Of a stretch of DNA of 64,000 nt, positions 41,498 to 51,189 are shown in pieces (positions within the stretch are counted from its first letter, which is position 1; each line of letters starts with the position of its first letter). The stretch comes from Clostridium porci (GTDB lineage Bacteria; Bacillota; Clostridia; Lachnospirales; Lachnospiraceae): contig NZ_VUMD01000010.1 in NCBI RefSeq assembly GCF_009696375.1, positions 1-64,000 on the forward strand, given 5' to 3'. The position numbers and the translations under genes were made by a program. The notes below the pieces were generated by a model. It saw only the letters and a list, made by a program, of their open reading frames with translations, searched no databases and was not told where the DNA came from.

Positions 41498-41696
41498 AGG
41501 ATGTAATCCGTTTGCAGCCACATGATAGCAGATACAGAAAAAGGGATGCTGCAAAATGCACCCACAATAGCAGATGAAACAAAAACCATTTTCTCTGAAA
41601 CAGGAAAACACGGTTCCAGCTTATATAGCCATAGGAGCCGTGTTTTATTATGAAGCTGCCTATCTTAATCTTACCTGCATGCCGCCCAAGCCAGTC

Positions 41697-42002
41697 CTAA
41701 TCCGGATCAGGGCCTTCCACCTTTAGTCTGGAAAATACCATATCATATCCATCGCTGCCGTAATTAAGGGAGCGGTTCACCCTGCTGATGGTAGCAGTGG
41801 AAGCGCCTGTTTTCTCTGCAATCTCCAAATATGTCTTGCCCTCTCTCAGCATCTTTGCCACCTCATAGCGCTGTGATAGAGACATCAATTCATTGATCGT
41901 GCATACATCCTCAAAAAACTTGTAACATTCCTCCGGATTATTCAGTGTCAGTATAGCGTCAAATAAATGGTCTACCGCTTCTGTTTTAATCTTTTTATTC
42001 AT
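41697..42002 (-). CDS. yerC: YerC/YecD family, TrpR-like regulator
   Basis: 101 residues. The protein begins with HLFDAILTLNNPEECYKFFE and DVCTINELMSLSQRYEVAKM, and has the helix-turn-helix KTYLEIAEKTGASTATISRV. This matches the YerC/YecD group of the Trp repressor superfamily. In Bacilli and Clostridia yerC is commonly near pcrA, as here. Ligand and targets are not known. AAGGAG precedes the ATG. Confidence 0.9.
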   Translation of the reverse strand: MNKKIKTEAVDHLFDAILTLNNPEECYKFFEDVCTINELMSLSQRYEVAKMLREGKTYLEIAEKTGASTATISRVNRSLNYGSDGYDMVFSRLKVEGPDPD

Positions 42003-42171
42003 ATCCTGATCTCTCCTTGTATTTCATACGGCCTTCCCCAACCGCATGCCCTTTGCAAAATTCAGGTCATTAAACCCTTAAACGCTATCATTTTAACATA
42101 TTAAAGTCTGAAAGTCCAGATGGAGCCAGCTTTTTTAGTTATCTATATGATTAACAAATATGTATCTTCTA

Positions 42172-42981
42172 TCAGGACAGCATAAATTTCTCTACTACCA
42201 ATCCGACTCCATCATCATTATTAGAGGCGGTAATGTATTGGGCTGCCTTTCGCACCGGCAGTACGGCATTTTCCATAGCAACTCCCAAGCCAGCGTAGCT
42301 TATCATAGTCAAATCATTATATCCGTCTCCGCAGGCAATCATCTCCTCCTTTGTAAGCCCTATCCTGTCAAGAAGCCGCTCAAGCGATCTGGCCTTATCA
42401 ATACCCTTTGGCAAAATCTCCAGGAAGTAGGGCTCGGAACGGTACACGCTGAAATCTCGTCCCATAGCTGCCTTGACCTTTGGCTCCACAGTAGCCAGAT
42501 AGTCCCCGTCATCCATCATCAGAAACTTAGGTACCTGAAAATCCACGTACTCCGCCATATCCTCCACCTGCTTTAGGGGAAGATGATTAATTTCGGACTC
42601 CTTCACTGCATAAGGACATTCCATATTATTGGTAATGATCTCTTCCCCCTGATATGTAAGAATATCCACACGGTGCTCTCTGGACAGCTCTATAATTTTC
42701 CTGTTGGTTTCCACAGGCAGCAGAACAGAGAACACAATCTCCCCAGTCCTGCAGTTGGTTATCATCCCTCCGTTGTAGGAAAGAATATAGCTTCCAAACC
42801 GGGACAGCTCCAGCTCCTTTGCCAGTGGCTCCACTCCAGCGGCAGGACGTCCGGATGCCAATACGACGATCTTGCCTGCCTCCTGAGCTTTCATGAGCGC
42901 TGCCCTGGTTCTAGGCGTAATTATCTTATCCCGATTCGTAAGAGTACCGTCCAAATCCAGCACAATTATCTTATAATTCAT
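42172..42981 (-). CDS. Cof-type HAD-superfamily hydrolase
   Basis: 269 residues with all HAD motifs: the nucleophile VLDLDGTLTN at the start, ASGRPAAG (motif II), and lysine and aspartates in KARSLERLL and ACGDGYNDLTMI. The cap is of the Cof/IIB type. These enzymes dephosphorylate sugar phosphates or flavin and vitamin intermediates; the substrate cannot be predicted. It is convergent with yerC's flank and has a single-gene arrangement. Confidence 0.9.
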   Translation of the reverse strand: MNYKIIVLDLDGTLTNRDKIITPRTRAALMKAQEAGKIVVLASGRPAAGVEPLAKELELSRFGSYILSYNGGMITNCRTGEIVFSVLLPVETNRKIIELSREHRVDILTYQGEEIITNNMECPYAVKESEINHLPLKQVEDMAEYVDFQVPKFLMMDDGDYLATVEPKVKAAMGRDFSVYRSEPYFLEILPKGIDKARSLERLLDRIGLTKEEMIACGDGYNDLTMISYAGLGVAMENAVLPVRKAAQYITASNNDDGVGLVVEKFMLS

Positions 42982-43102
42982 CTGAGCACCTCCATCTACA
43001 TTTCCCTTTTATATCTGTCTATCATACCACAGGTTTATTTGTCTAATCAATCGCCTGAAAGCCAATCTCCCGCTCCTTTTTCCTATTTTCATTCACTTCC
43101 TC

Positions 43103-43131
43103 TTGTCCTTTCTAATAAACTACAGTATATT
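43103..43131 (+). promoter_or_regulatory. Sigma-A type promoter of the solute-binding lipoprotein gene
   Basis: TTGTCC (43103-43108), a 17-base spacer and TATATT (43126-43131), 27 bases before the start codon. Confidence 0.7.
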
Positions 43132-43157
43132 CAAACCCTCACAAGGAGCATAATTCA

Positions 43158-44162
43158 ATGAAAAAACTGATAAGCCTTATCCTGGCAGGCGGTATAACTG
43201 CCTCTGCCTTGACTGGCTGTGGAAAAGCATCCGCTACATCTGATTTTGGTCTTACGCCTCTGACGCTCAGCGAGGTGGCTCACTCCATCTTCTACGCCCC
43301 CCAATACACAGCCATTGAACTAGGCTACTTTAAAGACGAAGGCATAGACTTAACTCTAGTAAATGGAGCAGGAGCCGACAAGGTAATGACAGCCCTCATT
43401 TCCGGGGACGCTCAGATCGGCTTTATGGGCTCTGAAGCCAGCATCTACGTATATCAGGAGGGTTCTCAGGACTATGCGGTAAACTTCGCACAGCTGACCC
43501 AGCGTGCAGGAAACTTTCTGGTAGGCCGCCAGCCGGAGGATAACTTTCAATGGGAATCTCTAAAAGGAAAGAACGTATTAGGAGGCCGTACAGGCGGCAT
43601 GCCTCAGATGGTATTTGAGTATGTACTTAAAAAACACGGTCTAGACCCCAGGACGGATTTAACCATTGACCAGAGCATCAGCTTCGGCCTGACAGCTGCC
43701 GCATTCTCCAGTAACGACTCTGACTATACCGTGGAATTTGAGCCATTTGCAACTAGTCTGGAAAGCGAAGGCGCCGGATATGTAGTGGCATCCCTGGGCA
43801 CTGAATCAGGCTATGTCCCCTACACAGCCTACTGCGTGAAAAAAAGCTATCTTGAACAAAATCCTGAGCTGATTCAGAAATTTACCAATGCGATCCAGAA
43901 GGGTCTGGACTATGTAAACGCTCACTCTGCTGAGGAAATCGCAAAAACCATCGCTCCCCAGTTTAAGGAAACTCCTGTAGATAAAATTACGACCATTGTA
44001 CAGCGTTACAAGGAGCAGGAAACCTGGAAGTCCAACACCATATTTACCAAAGAAAGCTTTGAACTCCTGGAAAATATTCTGGAGGAGGCTGGCGAGCTGA
44101 AGGAGCGCGTTCCCTACGAGAGCCTTGTTACCACCCAGTTTTCAGAAACTGCAGCAAACTAA
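43158..44162 (+). CDS. ABC transporter solute-binding lipoprotein (SsuA/THI5 type)
   Basis: 334 residues with a lipoprotein signal ending in the lipobox ALTGC. The SsuA/TauA/NMT1-like fold follows: LSEVAHSIFYAPQYTAIELG, YFKDEGIDLTLVNG, DAQIGFMGSEASIYV, and GGRTGGMPQMVFEYVLKKHG. Such proteins bind sulfonates, nitrate or thiamine precursors. No permease or ATPase is adjacent; a matching pair sits 16 kb to the right (60069-61692). The catabolic block between may have been inserted later. A terminator follows. Confidence 0.85.
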   Translation: MKKLISLILAGGITASALTGCGKASATSDFGLTPLTLSEVAHSIFYAPQYTAIELGYFKDEGIDLTLVNGAGADKVMTALISGDAQIGFMGSEASIYVYQEGSQDYAVNFAQLTQRAGNFLVGRQPEDNFQWESLKGKNVLGGRTGGMPQMVFEYVLKKHGLDPRTDLTIDQSISFGLTAAAFSSNDSDYTVEFEPFATSLESEGAGYVVASLGTESGYVPYTAYCVKKSYLEQNPELIQKFTNAIQKGLDYVNAHSAEEIAKTIAPQFKETPVDKITTIVQRYKEQETWKSNTIFTKESFELLENILEEAGELKERVPYESLVTTQFSETAAN

Positions 44163-44220
44163 ATACGAAAGCCAATCTAATACCATTCATTCCTTATCAA
44201 TATCCGTCAGATCGGATGAA

Positions 44221-44272
44221 AGCCTGTCCGGCCGCAAAATAATGCACAGCCAGACAGGCTCTTATATTTTTT
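44221..44272 (+). terminator. Terminator after the solute-binding protein gene
   Basis: Stem AGCCTGTC.GGC / GCC.GACAGGCT followed by CTTATATTTTTT. It may also help end the convergent ribokinase transcript. Confidence 0.8.
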
Positions 44273-44322
44273 CTGTCCTTATATTATAAAACTCAGATCT
44301 TACAATCCTTTTAAACCAACAT

Positions 44323-45198
44323 TTAACAAAACACCTCCTGCCAGTATGGTATGGACACAGCCGCTCCCATCCTTGAAACTGTAATTGAGGATGCTTTTGA
44401 CGCACATTTTAAAGCCTCTTCTATCTTCATCCCACGGATTATGGCAGCTAAAAAATAACCTGTAAATGTATCTCCGGCTGCTGTGGTATCGACTGCCTTG
44501 ACCTTATATGAATCCTGAAATGCCCTTCTTTCTCCTTCCTGATAGCAGGCTCCCTTTTCTCCTAATGTCAAAACAATCTTACTGCTTGGAAATCTTCCAG
44601 ACATCTCCTTTAGAATCTCTTCCGGTTCCATTCTCCCAGTAATCTGATACCCTTCAATTTCATTCATAATAAAGTACGTGATCTTTCTCAGATCTGCCTC
44701 TAATATATACCTGTTCATCGGAGAAGGATTTAACACAAGCTTCATGCCTCTTTCATAAGCCAGATCAATCATTTCTCTCAGGCAGTTTATTTCATTCTGC
44801 AAAATCAGGAAGTCTCCGGCTTCAAACTGGTTTAATACCTGCTTAACATAATCTGTGTCATTTTGAAAATTAGCTCCCGGAAACAGTACAATGCTATTTT
44901 CTCCTGTATCAGAAACCTGAATAACAGCATTTCCTGTCTGCATTGCTACACTTCTGATCAATCTCGTATCCACCCCATGCTCCCTGCAAAACTCTAAAAG
45001 CATAGCGCCGTCCTTACCTATGGAGCCGGCCTGACAAACAGAAATTCCAGCTTTAGCAAGAGCTATGGATTGATTAAGTCCCTTTCCTCCGGGATATAGG
45101 TTTACCTTTTTAGAAGAAACCGTCTCACCAGGCTTTACAATATGTTCCACTCGATAAACACTATCAATGTTTAAAGACCCAAAATTAAGTACTTTCAC
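44323..45198 (-). CDS. rbsK: Ribokinase-like PfkB carbohydrate kinase
   Basis: 291 residues of the PfkB family. The N-terminal signature GGKGLNQSIALAKAG and the C-terminal signature VDTTAAGDTFTGYFLAAI hold the catalytic aspartate and anion hole. The NPSPMNRYIL segment and TLGEKGACYQ are ribokinase-like. It phosphorylates ribose or a related sugar, which the adjacent Rbs-type transporter probably brings in. It is the last gene of the operon that starts at rbsD. No transposed sequence is seen. Confidence 0.88.
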   Translation of the reverse strand: MKVLNFGSLNIDSVYRVEHIVKPGETVSSKKVNLYPGGKGLNQSIALAKAGISVCQAGSIGKDGAMLLEFCREHGVDTRLIRSVAMQTGNAVIQVSDTGENSIVLFPGANFQNDTDYVKQVLNQFEAGDFLILQNEINCLREMIDLAYERGMKLVLNPSPMNRYILEADLRKITYFIMNEIEGYQITGRMEPEEILKEMSGRFPSSKIVLTLGEKGACYQEGERRAFQDSYKVKAVDTTAAGDTFTGYFLAAIIRGMKIEEALKCASKASSITVSRMGAAVSIPYWQEVFC

Positions 45199-45216
45199 GT
45201 TTAAATCTCCATATAC

Positions 45217-46209
45217 TTAGTCGTTACAGCAAATCAATGCCTTGATAAAGCCAGAAGGCTTATGCTCTAAATCATACTGGCAGCGATCAAATTCTTCCAA
45301 TGAATAAATATTATTAGGACTTACGGTGCCCTTAAATTTCCACTGCCCTCTTGCTATCAAATCCAGAGCCTGGCGGCAATAACGTATCGCCAAATCATCA
45401 TCCCGGATTTGTGTATTCAAAATCCTCATCATTTTATAATTCCATTGCTGGAAATCAATCCTCCTGTCTCCTCCCAGATGGTAGCCTCCAATTCCCAAAT
45501 GTCCGTTCACACTGGTCATATCTCCTGCCAGCCGCAGCGCACTGCCCGTTCCTGCAAATTCTTCTACCCGGCTGAATCCAACTGAAAACATTTCCCGCTT
45601 CTTTCCCGGTCCTAAAGCATGACCACCAAACTTATATTTTGAAAAGAAATATTCTTCTGGTATTGTCTCTGGTGAATAGCTAATGTCTGCCCCGAATTTT
45701 AGCGCATTTTCTCTGGCTTCTTCGCGTATATCCACACCTATTATCATGCCTGCTCCCATAGCGCGCATTAAAGATATAGTACCCAATCCCATATATCCGC
45801 AGCCTACAACTACAAATGGATCACCCGGAGCTGCCAATTGCATTTGCGCCCCCACATTCAGCAGACATGCCAGAGCTTCTCCCATAGCGTCCTCATCCGC
45901 TACCTCATCTGGTATTACAACACAGTGTTCCTGTTTCATAATTGTATACTGTGCGTAACAAGGGCTGCACAGGCCTGTAACTCTGTCGTTTCGCTTTAAG
46001 CCTGTAACTCCATCTCCTAAAGCTTCAACTGTCCCCATAGGCTCATGGCCAAAGGTTTGTCCTTTAACAGCAGTCTTCCACGGCTCCAATTCAGAGCTGC
46101 AGACGCCACAGTATTTCATCTTTACTAATACTTCTCCATATCCGGGGACTGGCATTTCAACATCTTCCACTCTGCTTTTTCCAGGCCCCTCCATAACTAA
46201 TGCCTTCAT
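45217..46209 (-). CDS. Zinc-type medium-chain dehydrogenase (sugar alcohol-like), A
   Basis: 330 residues of the MDR family. The catalytic zinc ligands are likely Cys in CGVCSSE and His-Glu in GHEPMG. The Rossmann loop VVGCGYMGLGTISL binds NAD(P). The C-terminal part includes GIGGYHLGGDRRIDFQQWNY. The structural zinc four-cysteine lobe is not apparent. It shares its general plan with the second dehydrogenase of the operon (50190). It probably oxidises a hydroxyl of a sugar or polyol. Confidence 0.82.
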   Translation of the reverse strand: MKALVMEGPGKSRVEDVEMPVPGYGEVLVKMKYCGVCSSELEPWKTAVKGQTFGHEPMGTVEALGDGVTGLKRNDRVTGLCSPCYAQYTIMKQEHCVVIPDEVADEDAMGEALACLLNVGAQMQLAAPGDPFVVVGCGYMGLGTISLMRAMGAGMIIGVDIREEARENALKFGADISYSPETIPEEYFFSKYKFGGHALGPGKKREMFSVGFSRVEEFAGTGSALRLAGDMTSVNGHLGIGGYHLGGDRRIDFQQWNYKMMRILNTQIRDDDLAIRYCRQALDLIARGQWKFKGTVSPNNIYSLEEFDRCQYDLEHKPSGFIKALICCND

Positions 46210-46498
46210 TCTTTCAGCTCCTCATATAATAATTTTATAGACAATTAAAAAGGCTATAGACTTATTCCTTTTTTAATACACAGTTAACACTTGTTTTGGC
46301 GAGAGTAACTGCTCCCTTTCAGCCTTACGTATTCTGTACGCACTCCATTCATGGGTTTCTTTCCAAATATGCCGGCTCACATAGTCCAAAAACCAGTCTG
46401 GTAATTTTGACGCTCAAGCTGCCAGACCGCAGAAATCGGGCAATTCCTATCTGCGTTATTATATTAGCCACCGCCAGCAGGGTCTTACTGAAATGCAG

Positions 46499-47497
46499 TT
46501 AATCTTTCAGCTTATCAATAGCAACCGCAATGACCAGGACGGCTCCCAAAGCAACAAACTGATAGTAGGGGGAGATTTTCATTATATTTAACGCATTGGA
46601 AATCATTCCCATAATTAAGGAGCCAAGAAGGGTTCCCCACATTCTTCCCCGTCCTGCCTTAGCCGATGTGCCTCCGATTGTAACAGCCGCAATAGCCTCA
46701 AGACCTGTATTTGCACATGCAGTTGGCTGCCCTGAAAACATTCGGGAGGCAAGAATTACTCCGGCAAGCCCTGCTGTTAAGCCACCGATTGCAAACATCA
46801 GAACCTTATTGCGCTTTACAGCAATTCCTGATAATTGAGCCGCTTCCGCATTACCGCCGATTGCGTAGGCGGAACGTCCAAATTTTGTATATCTTAAGAT
46901 AAACCACGCAATAAAATATAAAATTACCATAATAAGAATGGGCACTGGTATTCCTCCGATATATCCCCTTCCAATCACCTCAAATTTTTCCGTCATTCCA
47001 ATAACCGGGTACGCATTTGTAAGAAGTAGAGCAATTCCTTTATAGATATAGGAAACACCCAATGTTACGATAAATGATGGTATTTTTAAATATGTATGGA
47101 GGATACCACAGGCTGCACCGCACACCGCTGAAATACCAACCGCAATCACAACCGATGCCAGGATGCCGAAATACCCATAGCCGGCTAGCATACCGAACTC
47201 TTCCTTCAGAAGCATACACGCTATGACGCCGGCTAAAGCTGCGTTTGCTCCTGCTGACAAATCGATTTCATCAATCAGCATAACAAATGTCATGCCTATT
47301 GCGGCTACACCGGAAATGGAAATCTGGCGGAACAGATTTATAAAATTATCTACTGTAAAGAAATCCTCTGATACCATAGAAACAAAGGTAATCATAAGCA
47401 GAAGCAGTATATACAGGCTATAATTACTGATATTCCTTACTACCGCTTTGGCCGTGGTTTCTCCTTTCCTCTTTTCAAACAAATTAATTCTTTCCAT
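46499..47497 (-). CDS. rbsC: Ribose-type ABC transporter permease
   Basis: 332 residues with about ten membrane segments and the BPD_transp_2 pattern: FINLFRQISISGVAAIGMTF, the EAA-like loop DLSAGANAALAG, AIGGNAEAAQLSGI, and GGTSAKAGRGRMWGT. It forms the membrane channel with the ATPase RbsA-like gene, which it overlaps by 14 bases. The 289 bases between it and the next gene (46210-46498) hold no recognised gene. Substrate: a pentose or similar compound. Confidence 0.9.
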   Translation of the reverse strand: MERINLFEKRKGETTAKAVVRNISNYSLYILLLLMITFVSMVSEDFFTVDNFINLFRQISISGVAAIGMTFVMLIDEIDLSAGANAALAGVIACMLLKEEFGMLAGYGYFGILASVVIAVGISAVCGAACGILHTYLKIPSFIVTLGVSYIYKGIALLLTNAYPVIGMTEKFEVIGRGYIGGIPVPILIMVILYFIAWFILRYTKFGRSAYAIGGNAEAAQLSGIAVKRNKVLMFAIGGLTAGLAGVILASRMFSGQPTACANTGLEAIAAVTIGGTSAKAGRGRMWGTLLGSLIMGMISNALNIMKISPYYQFVALGAVLVIAVAIDKLKD

Positions 47498-49010
47498 TTG
47501 CCTTCCCCCCCTCTACTGTAGCTAAATACATGATAGATTTCTGATTCATTTCCTTGCCAGTGACCTCTCCGGATATTTTTCCTTCATGCATTACAATGAT
47601 CCGGTCGCACATCCCAATCAGTTCGGGCAATTCAGAGGATACAAATATAATTACCTTTCCCTCCCGGGCCAGTTGAATCATGATACTGTAAATTTCATAT
47701 TTGGCATTAATATCAATTCCCCTGGTAGGCTCATCTAATATAATAATATCGGGGAAACAGTTCAGCCACTTACCCACCGCTATCTTCTGCTGGTTTCCCC
47801 CGCTTAAGAATTTAGCATACTGAGTTTGCCCCGGCGTCTTGATAAGAAGTTTGTCAATATATTCGGCACATACCTTTTTTTCTTTTTGGGGATCCAGATA
47901 AAACAGGGTCTTTTGGCGTTCGTAATTAGCCATTATTATATTTTCGCGGACATTCAATGCCAGAACTAATCCCTGACGCCTTCGATCCTCCGGAACCAGT
48001 CCGATTCCATGGCGGATCGCATCCCTCTCACTGCGTATACGCGCCTCTTTTCCGTCAATAAGAATTTTTCCTCCCATACTTTTATCAGCTCCAAAAATCA
48101 GACGCATCAGCTCCGTCCTTCCGGCCCCCACTAATCCTGCAAAGCCAAGGATTTCACCTTTGTGGGCCACAAATGAGGATGGCTGCACATGTATTCCTCC
48201 ATCTGTAAGCTCTTTTACCTCCAGGTAAACATCTCCAACTTCTGTATCCTTTTCAGGGTAAATTTCTGTTAACGATCGTCCAACAATATATTCTATAATC
48301 TGATCCAGGGTGAGCTGGGAAATCGGAGCCGATTTAATAAACTGACCGTCTCGCAATATTGTCGCATTGGTACATATTTCAAAAACCTCATCCATTCTGT
48401 GGGTAATGAATATCATAGTTACCCTTTTTTTATTCAGCTTTTTAACTACATGAAAAAGCTTCTGCGTCTCGCTTTCTGTCAGCGCGGAAGTCGGCTCGTC
48501 CATAATCAGAATCTTGGAATTCAGCGAAACTGCCTTACATATTTCCACCATCTGCTGCTCTGCCACTGTCAGTGTATTTACAATATCCGTAGGCCGAATG
48601 TTTATGTCAATTTCATCAATAATTTCCTGAGCCATCTGATTCATCCGCTTCCAGTCTATAATTCCTTTTTTCTTTGGCTGTCTTCTTATAAATATATTTT
48701 CAGCCACCGTTAATCCAGGAATCAGGTTAAACTCCTGATAAATAATTGCCACCCCTAAGCGTTCTGAATCTTCCGGACACCTTATATCAGCAGCCTGCCC
48801 GTCAATATAAATCTCTCCCTCATCCTTTATGTAGGCCCCGGCTAATATTTTCATAAGAGTTGATTTCCCTGCTCCGTTTTCTCCTAACAAAGCAAGTATC
48901 TCTCCCTTTCCTACGGTAAAACTGACATCTTTTAATGCCTGAACCCCTGGAAAGTACTTACTGATTCCTCTAAACTCCAATATATTTTTTGTATCACTGC
49001 CCTTGCACAT
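47484..49010 (-). CDS. rbsA: Ribose-type ABC transporter ATPase (two nucleotide domains)
   Basis: 508 residues. The first domain has Walker A GENGAGKST and the signature LTVAEQQMVEI with ILIMDEPTSAL; the second has a degenerate Walker A (GLVGAGRTEL) and the signature LSGGNQQKIAVGKWL with IILDEPTRGID. This two-domain plan is typical of RbsA/MglA proteins. It powers the permease encoded just downstream. The binding protein follows upstream at 49146. Confidence 0.93.
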   Translation of the reverse strand: MCKGSDTKNILEFRGISKYFPGVQALKDVSFTVGKGEILALLGENGAGKSTLMKILAGAYIKDEGEIYIDGQAADIRCPEDSERLGVAIIYQEFNLIPGLTVAENIFIRRQPKKKGIIDWKRMNQMAQEIIDEIDINIRPTDIVNTLTVAEQQMVEICKAVSLNSKILIMDEPTSALTESETQKLFHVVKKLNKKRVTMIFITHRMDEVFEICTNATILRDGQFIKSAPISQLTLDQIIEYIVGRSLTEIYPEKDTEVGDVYLEVKELTDGGIHVQPSSFVAHKGEILGFAGLVGAGRTELMRLIFGADKSMGGKILIDGKEARIRSERDAIRHGIGLVPEDRRRQGLVLALNVRENIIMANYERQKTLFYLDPQKEKKVCAEYIDKLLIKTPGQTQYAKFLSGGNQQKIAVGKWLNCFPDIIILDEPTRGIDINAKYEIYSIMIQLAREGKVIIFVSSELPELIGMCDRIIVMHEGKISGEVTGKEMNQKSIMYLATVEGGKANGKN

Positions 49011-49145
49011 ATCGATCCCTCCATTTCACCCAGTTTATCTGTTTCCAAACAGAAAACAGCATATCAGGCCGCCGAGATATAAAAGAGTTGTTATTCTTTC
49101 TATCTGCGGCAGCCCAACACTTACCCAGATACTTATCTTAATTTA

Positions 49146-50174
49146 TCAGTCAAGGGCAATTTCTTCAGCAGTTATTATCTTGCCTCCGTATGTATATAAT
49201 CCTACTCCTGCGTTGATGTATTTTTCTTCCTCCGGCAACTCCTTTCCGGTCAGAATATAATCACGGATGGTCTGCACAGCAAGTTCTCCCATTTTTTCCG
49301 GATACTGCATAACAGTTGCCACATATGGCGAATCCTCTGCTTTATCAATGGCGCCCTTCTCCTCATCGGTGGCATCAAAGCCTATTACCTTGGTATGTTC
49401 ATTTTTAGCCGATATAATTGCATCATAGGCTCCCATTCCAGCCTGGGCGCTATAACCAAAAACTAAATCCAGACTGCTGTGTGAGGATAGCGCATCCTCC
49501 ATGGTTGACATAAAATCTTGTCTGTCAGCCGACTTTCCAAATGTTTCAATATTGGAGTTTGGAAAAACCTTTAATATCTCTTCCTCAAAGCCTTCCGCTC
49601 TGGCCTTTGCCGATGTTCCAGACGGAGGAATTAAAACAATAATATCAAGCGCTTCATTCCTATCTACATCTTTTAAATACTGTTCTGCCGCCCACTTTCC
49701 TGCAGTACGTCCACCAATTCTGTTATCCGTTCCGATTGCCTGATACACAAAATCAGTGGGACCTGCGTCACATAGGATGATAGGAATACCCGCATCGTTT
49801 AATGGCGTGCAAATATTCTTCAGGGTGTCAAAGTTTTGGTATGTCATGATAACAGCCTTGCAGCCCATCTGAATAAAATTTTCAATGGAATTCATCTGCA
49901 CCTGCTCATCTCCGTTACAGTCAACAAATGCAAGCTCTATGTCGTCTCCGGCAGCGTTCTGAATTCCTCTTTGCATATCCTGATAAAATGGGAACTGCAG
50001 GGTAGCCAGGCTGACGCCAATGATAGCCTTTTCATTCTGTTCCTCTGGCGTTTGTCCTTCTGTATTGGCAGCAGCCTGAGTACTTTCATTCACCTTTGCT
50101 TTGGAACATCCTGTCAAAATTAAACCTGCGGCTAATAATACTCCCAAGATTCCAGCTATCTTTTTCCTTAACAT
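49146..50174 (-). CDS. rbsB: Ribose-type ABC transporter periplasmic-binding lipoprotein
   Basis: 342 residues with a lipoprotein signal (lipobox LILTGC), an Asn/Thr-rich linker and a type I solute-binding fold of the sugar class: IIGVSLATLQFPFYQDMQRG, GCKAVIMTYQNFDTLKNICT, IIVLIPPSGTSAKARAEGF, and KVIGFDATDEEKGAID. It delivers substrate to the RbsA/RbsC pair. Residues that stack sugar rings cannot be judged by eye, so the true ligand could be a nucleoside or polyol instead of ribose. Confidence 0.88.
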   Translation of the reverse strand: MLRKKIAGILGVLLAAGLILTGCSKAKVNESTQAAANTEGQTPEEQNEKAIIGVSLATLQFPFYQDMQRGIQNAAGDDIELAFVDCNGDEQVQMNSIENFIQMGCKAVIMTYQNFDTLKNICTPLNDAGIPIILCDAGPTDFVYQAIGTDNRIGGRTAGKWAAEQYLKDVDRNEALDIIVLIPPSGTSAKARAEGFEEEILKVFPNSNIETFGKSADRQDFMSTMEDALSSHSSLDLVFGYSAQAGMGAYDAIISAKNEHTKVIGFDATDEEKGAIDKAEDSPYVATVMQYPEKMGELAVQTIRDYILTGKELPEEEKYINAGVGLYTYGGKIITAEEIALD

Positions 50175-50189
50175 AAATCCTCTCCTCCA

Positions 50190-51158
50190 TTAAAATGTAA
50201 TTACTCCTTTGATATATCCGTCCTCTTTGCTGATGGATTTTTCAAATATGGGTTGACAATCTCTGTAATCCGCCACATGTGTCACAAGATCCTGAGGGGT
50301 ATAAATACCTTTATCCAGTAATGCCTTTGTCTGCTTCATAACATCTGTATAATGGCGGTTACTCATAGGAGACAGGTTATATACGCTCAGTCCGCCCAAA
50401 TGCCATCTTGTACCGTCAAAGGACATTTCATGTCGGTGCCAGGAGCCGATAACCAGCTTACCGGCTTCATGACGTATTAACTCATTGGCCAGCTCAAAAC
50501 CTGAATTTGACGCAGAAAATTCAATAACCACATCCGCCCCACCTTCAGCCTTTAACTCTTCAATCCAGGCCTGTCCCTCCTTGTCATAGGGATCGAATAC
50601 TCTGTCAGCGCCATATTTCCTTGCCAGATCGCGTCTCTCCGGCCTTTTCTCAAAGACGATTACCTCCCCGGCCTGGGAGCCCCTTACTAATCCCATTAAG
50701 GTCAGCAGCCCCATATAGCCGCACCCTACTAATACGACTTTATCCCCTGATTCTATTTGGGTTTTATTGAGCAGATTAACCACACAGCAGGTGGGTTCAA
50801 TAATCCATCTGCTCCAATCATCAATTTCTTTTGGAAGCTTCGCCGCTCCTGCTGCTATATTATTTAAATACTGGCTCATCATCTCATTTCCGCCAGTTCC
50901 AAGAAACACATTGTCACCAGCTTTAAAATCGGTCACACCTCCGCCTACTTTTCTTACGACACCTACCGCCTCATGTCCAATAGGGTAGGGCGTTGGCCCT
51001 GGTCCGGTCACTCCCTGGAATAAATAGGAATCCCATGCACATACTCCGCATGCCTTTACCTCTATCTGAATCTGGCCATAGCCTGGCTCGTCTGCTATTT
51101 CAACTGGTCTTATTTCAATTTTATAGGGTTCTGCAACCCATACAGCGTCACATTTCAT
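50190..51158 (-). CDS. Zinc-type medium-chain dehydrogenase (sugar alcohol-like), B
   Basis: 322 residues, MDR fold. Catalytic ligands are likely in CGVCAWDS and GHEAVG. The cofactor loop is VVLVGCGYMGLLTL. The C-terminal half includes GSWHRHEMSFDGTRWHLGGL. It lies 15 bases from the binding-protein gene and 31 bases after the TIM-barrel gene, so it is in the operon. Two different dehydrogenases in one operon point to a multi-step oxidation of a sugar-like compound. Confidence 0.82.
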   Translation of the reverse strand: MKCDAVWVAEPYKIEIRPVEIADEPGYGQIQIEVKACGVCAWDSYLFQGVTGPGPTPYPIGHEAVGVVRKVGGGVTDFKAGDNVFLGTGGNEMMSQYLNNIAAGAAKLPKEIDDWSRWIIEPTCCVVNLLNKTQIESGDKVVLVGCGYMGLLTLMGLVRGSQAGEVIVFEKRPERRDLARKYGADRVFDPYDKEGQAWIEELKAEGGADVVIEFSASNSGFELANELIRHEAGKLVIGSWHRHEMSFDGTRWHLGGLSVYNLSPMSNRHYTDVMKQTKALLDKGIYTPQDLVTHVADYRDCQPIFEKSISKEDGYIKGVITF

Positions 51159-51189
51159 TTTTCTTCTCCTGCTTCTGATCCATTTACCG

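Noticed and set aside
43030..43157. A TPP riboswitch upstream of the SsuA/THI5-like binding protein
   Set aside because: None of the conserved TPP core segments (such as CTGAGA) is present; the region holds a plain promoter.
46210..46498. A 68-codon + strand frame between two operon genes as a gene or transposase remnant
   Set aside because: No ribosome binding site and no recognisable family; left as unexplained intergenic DNA.
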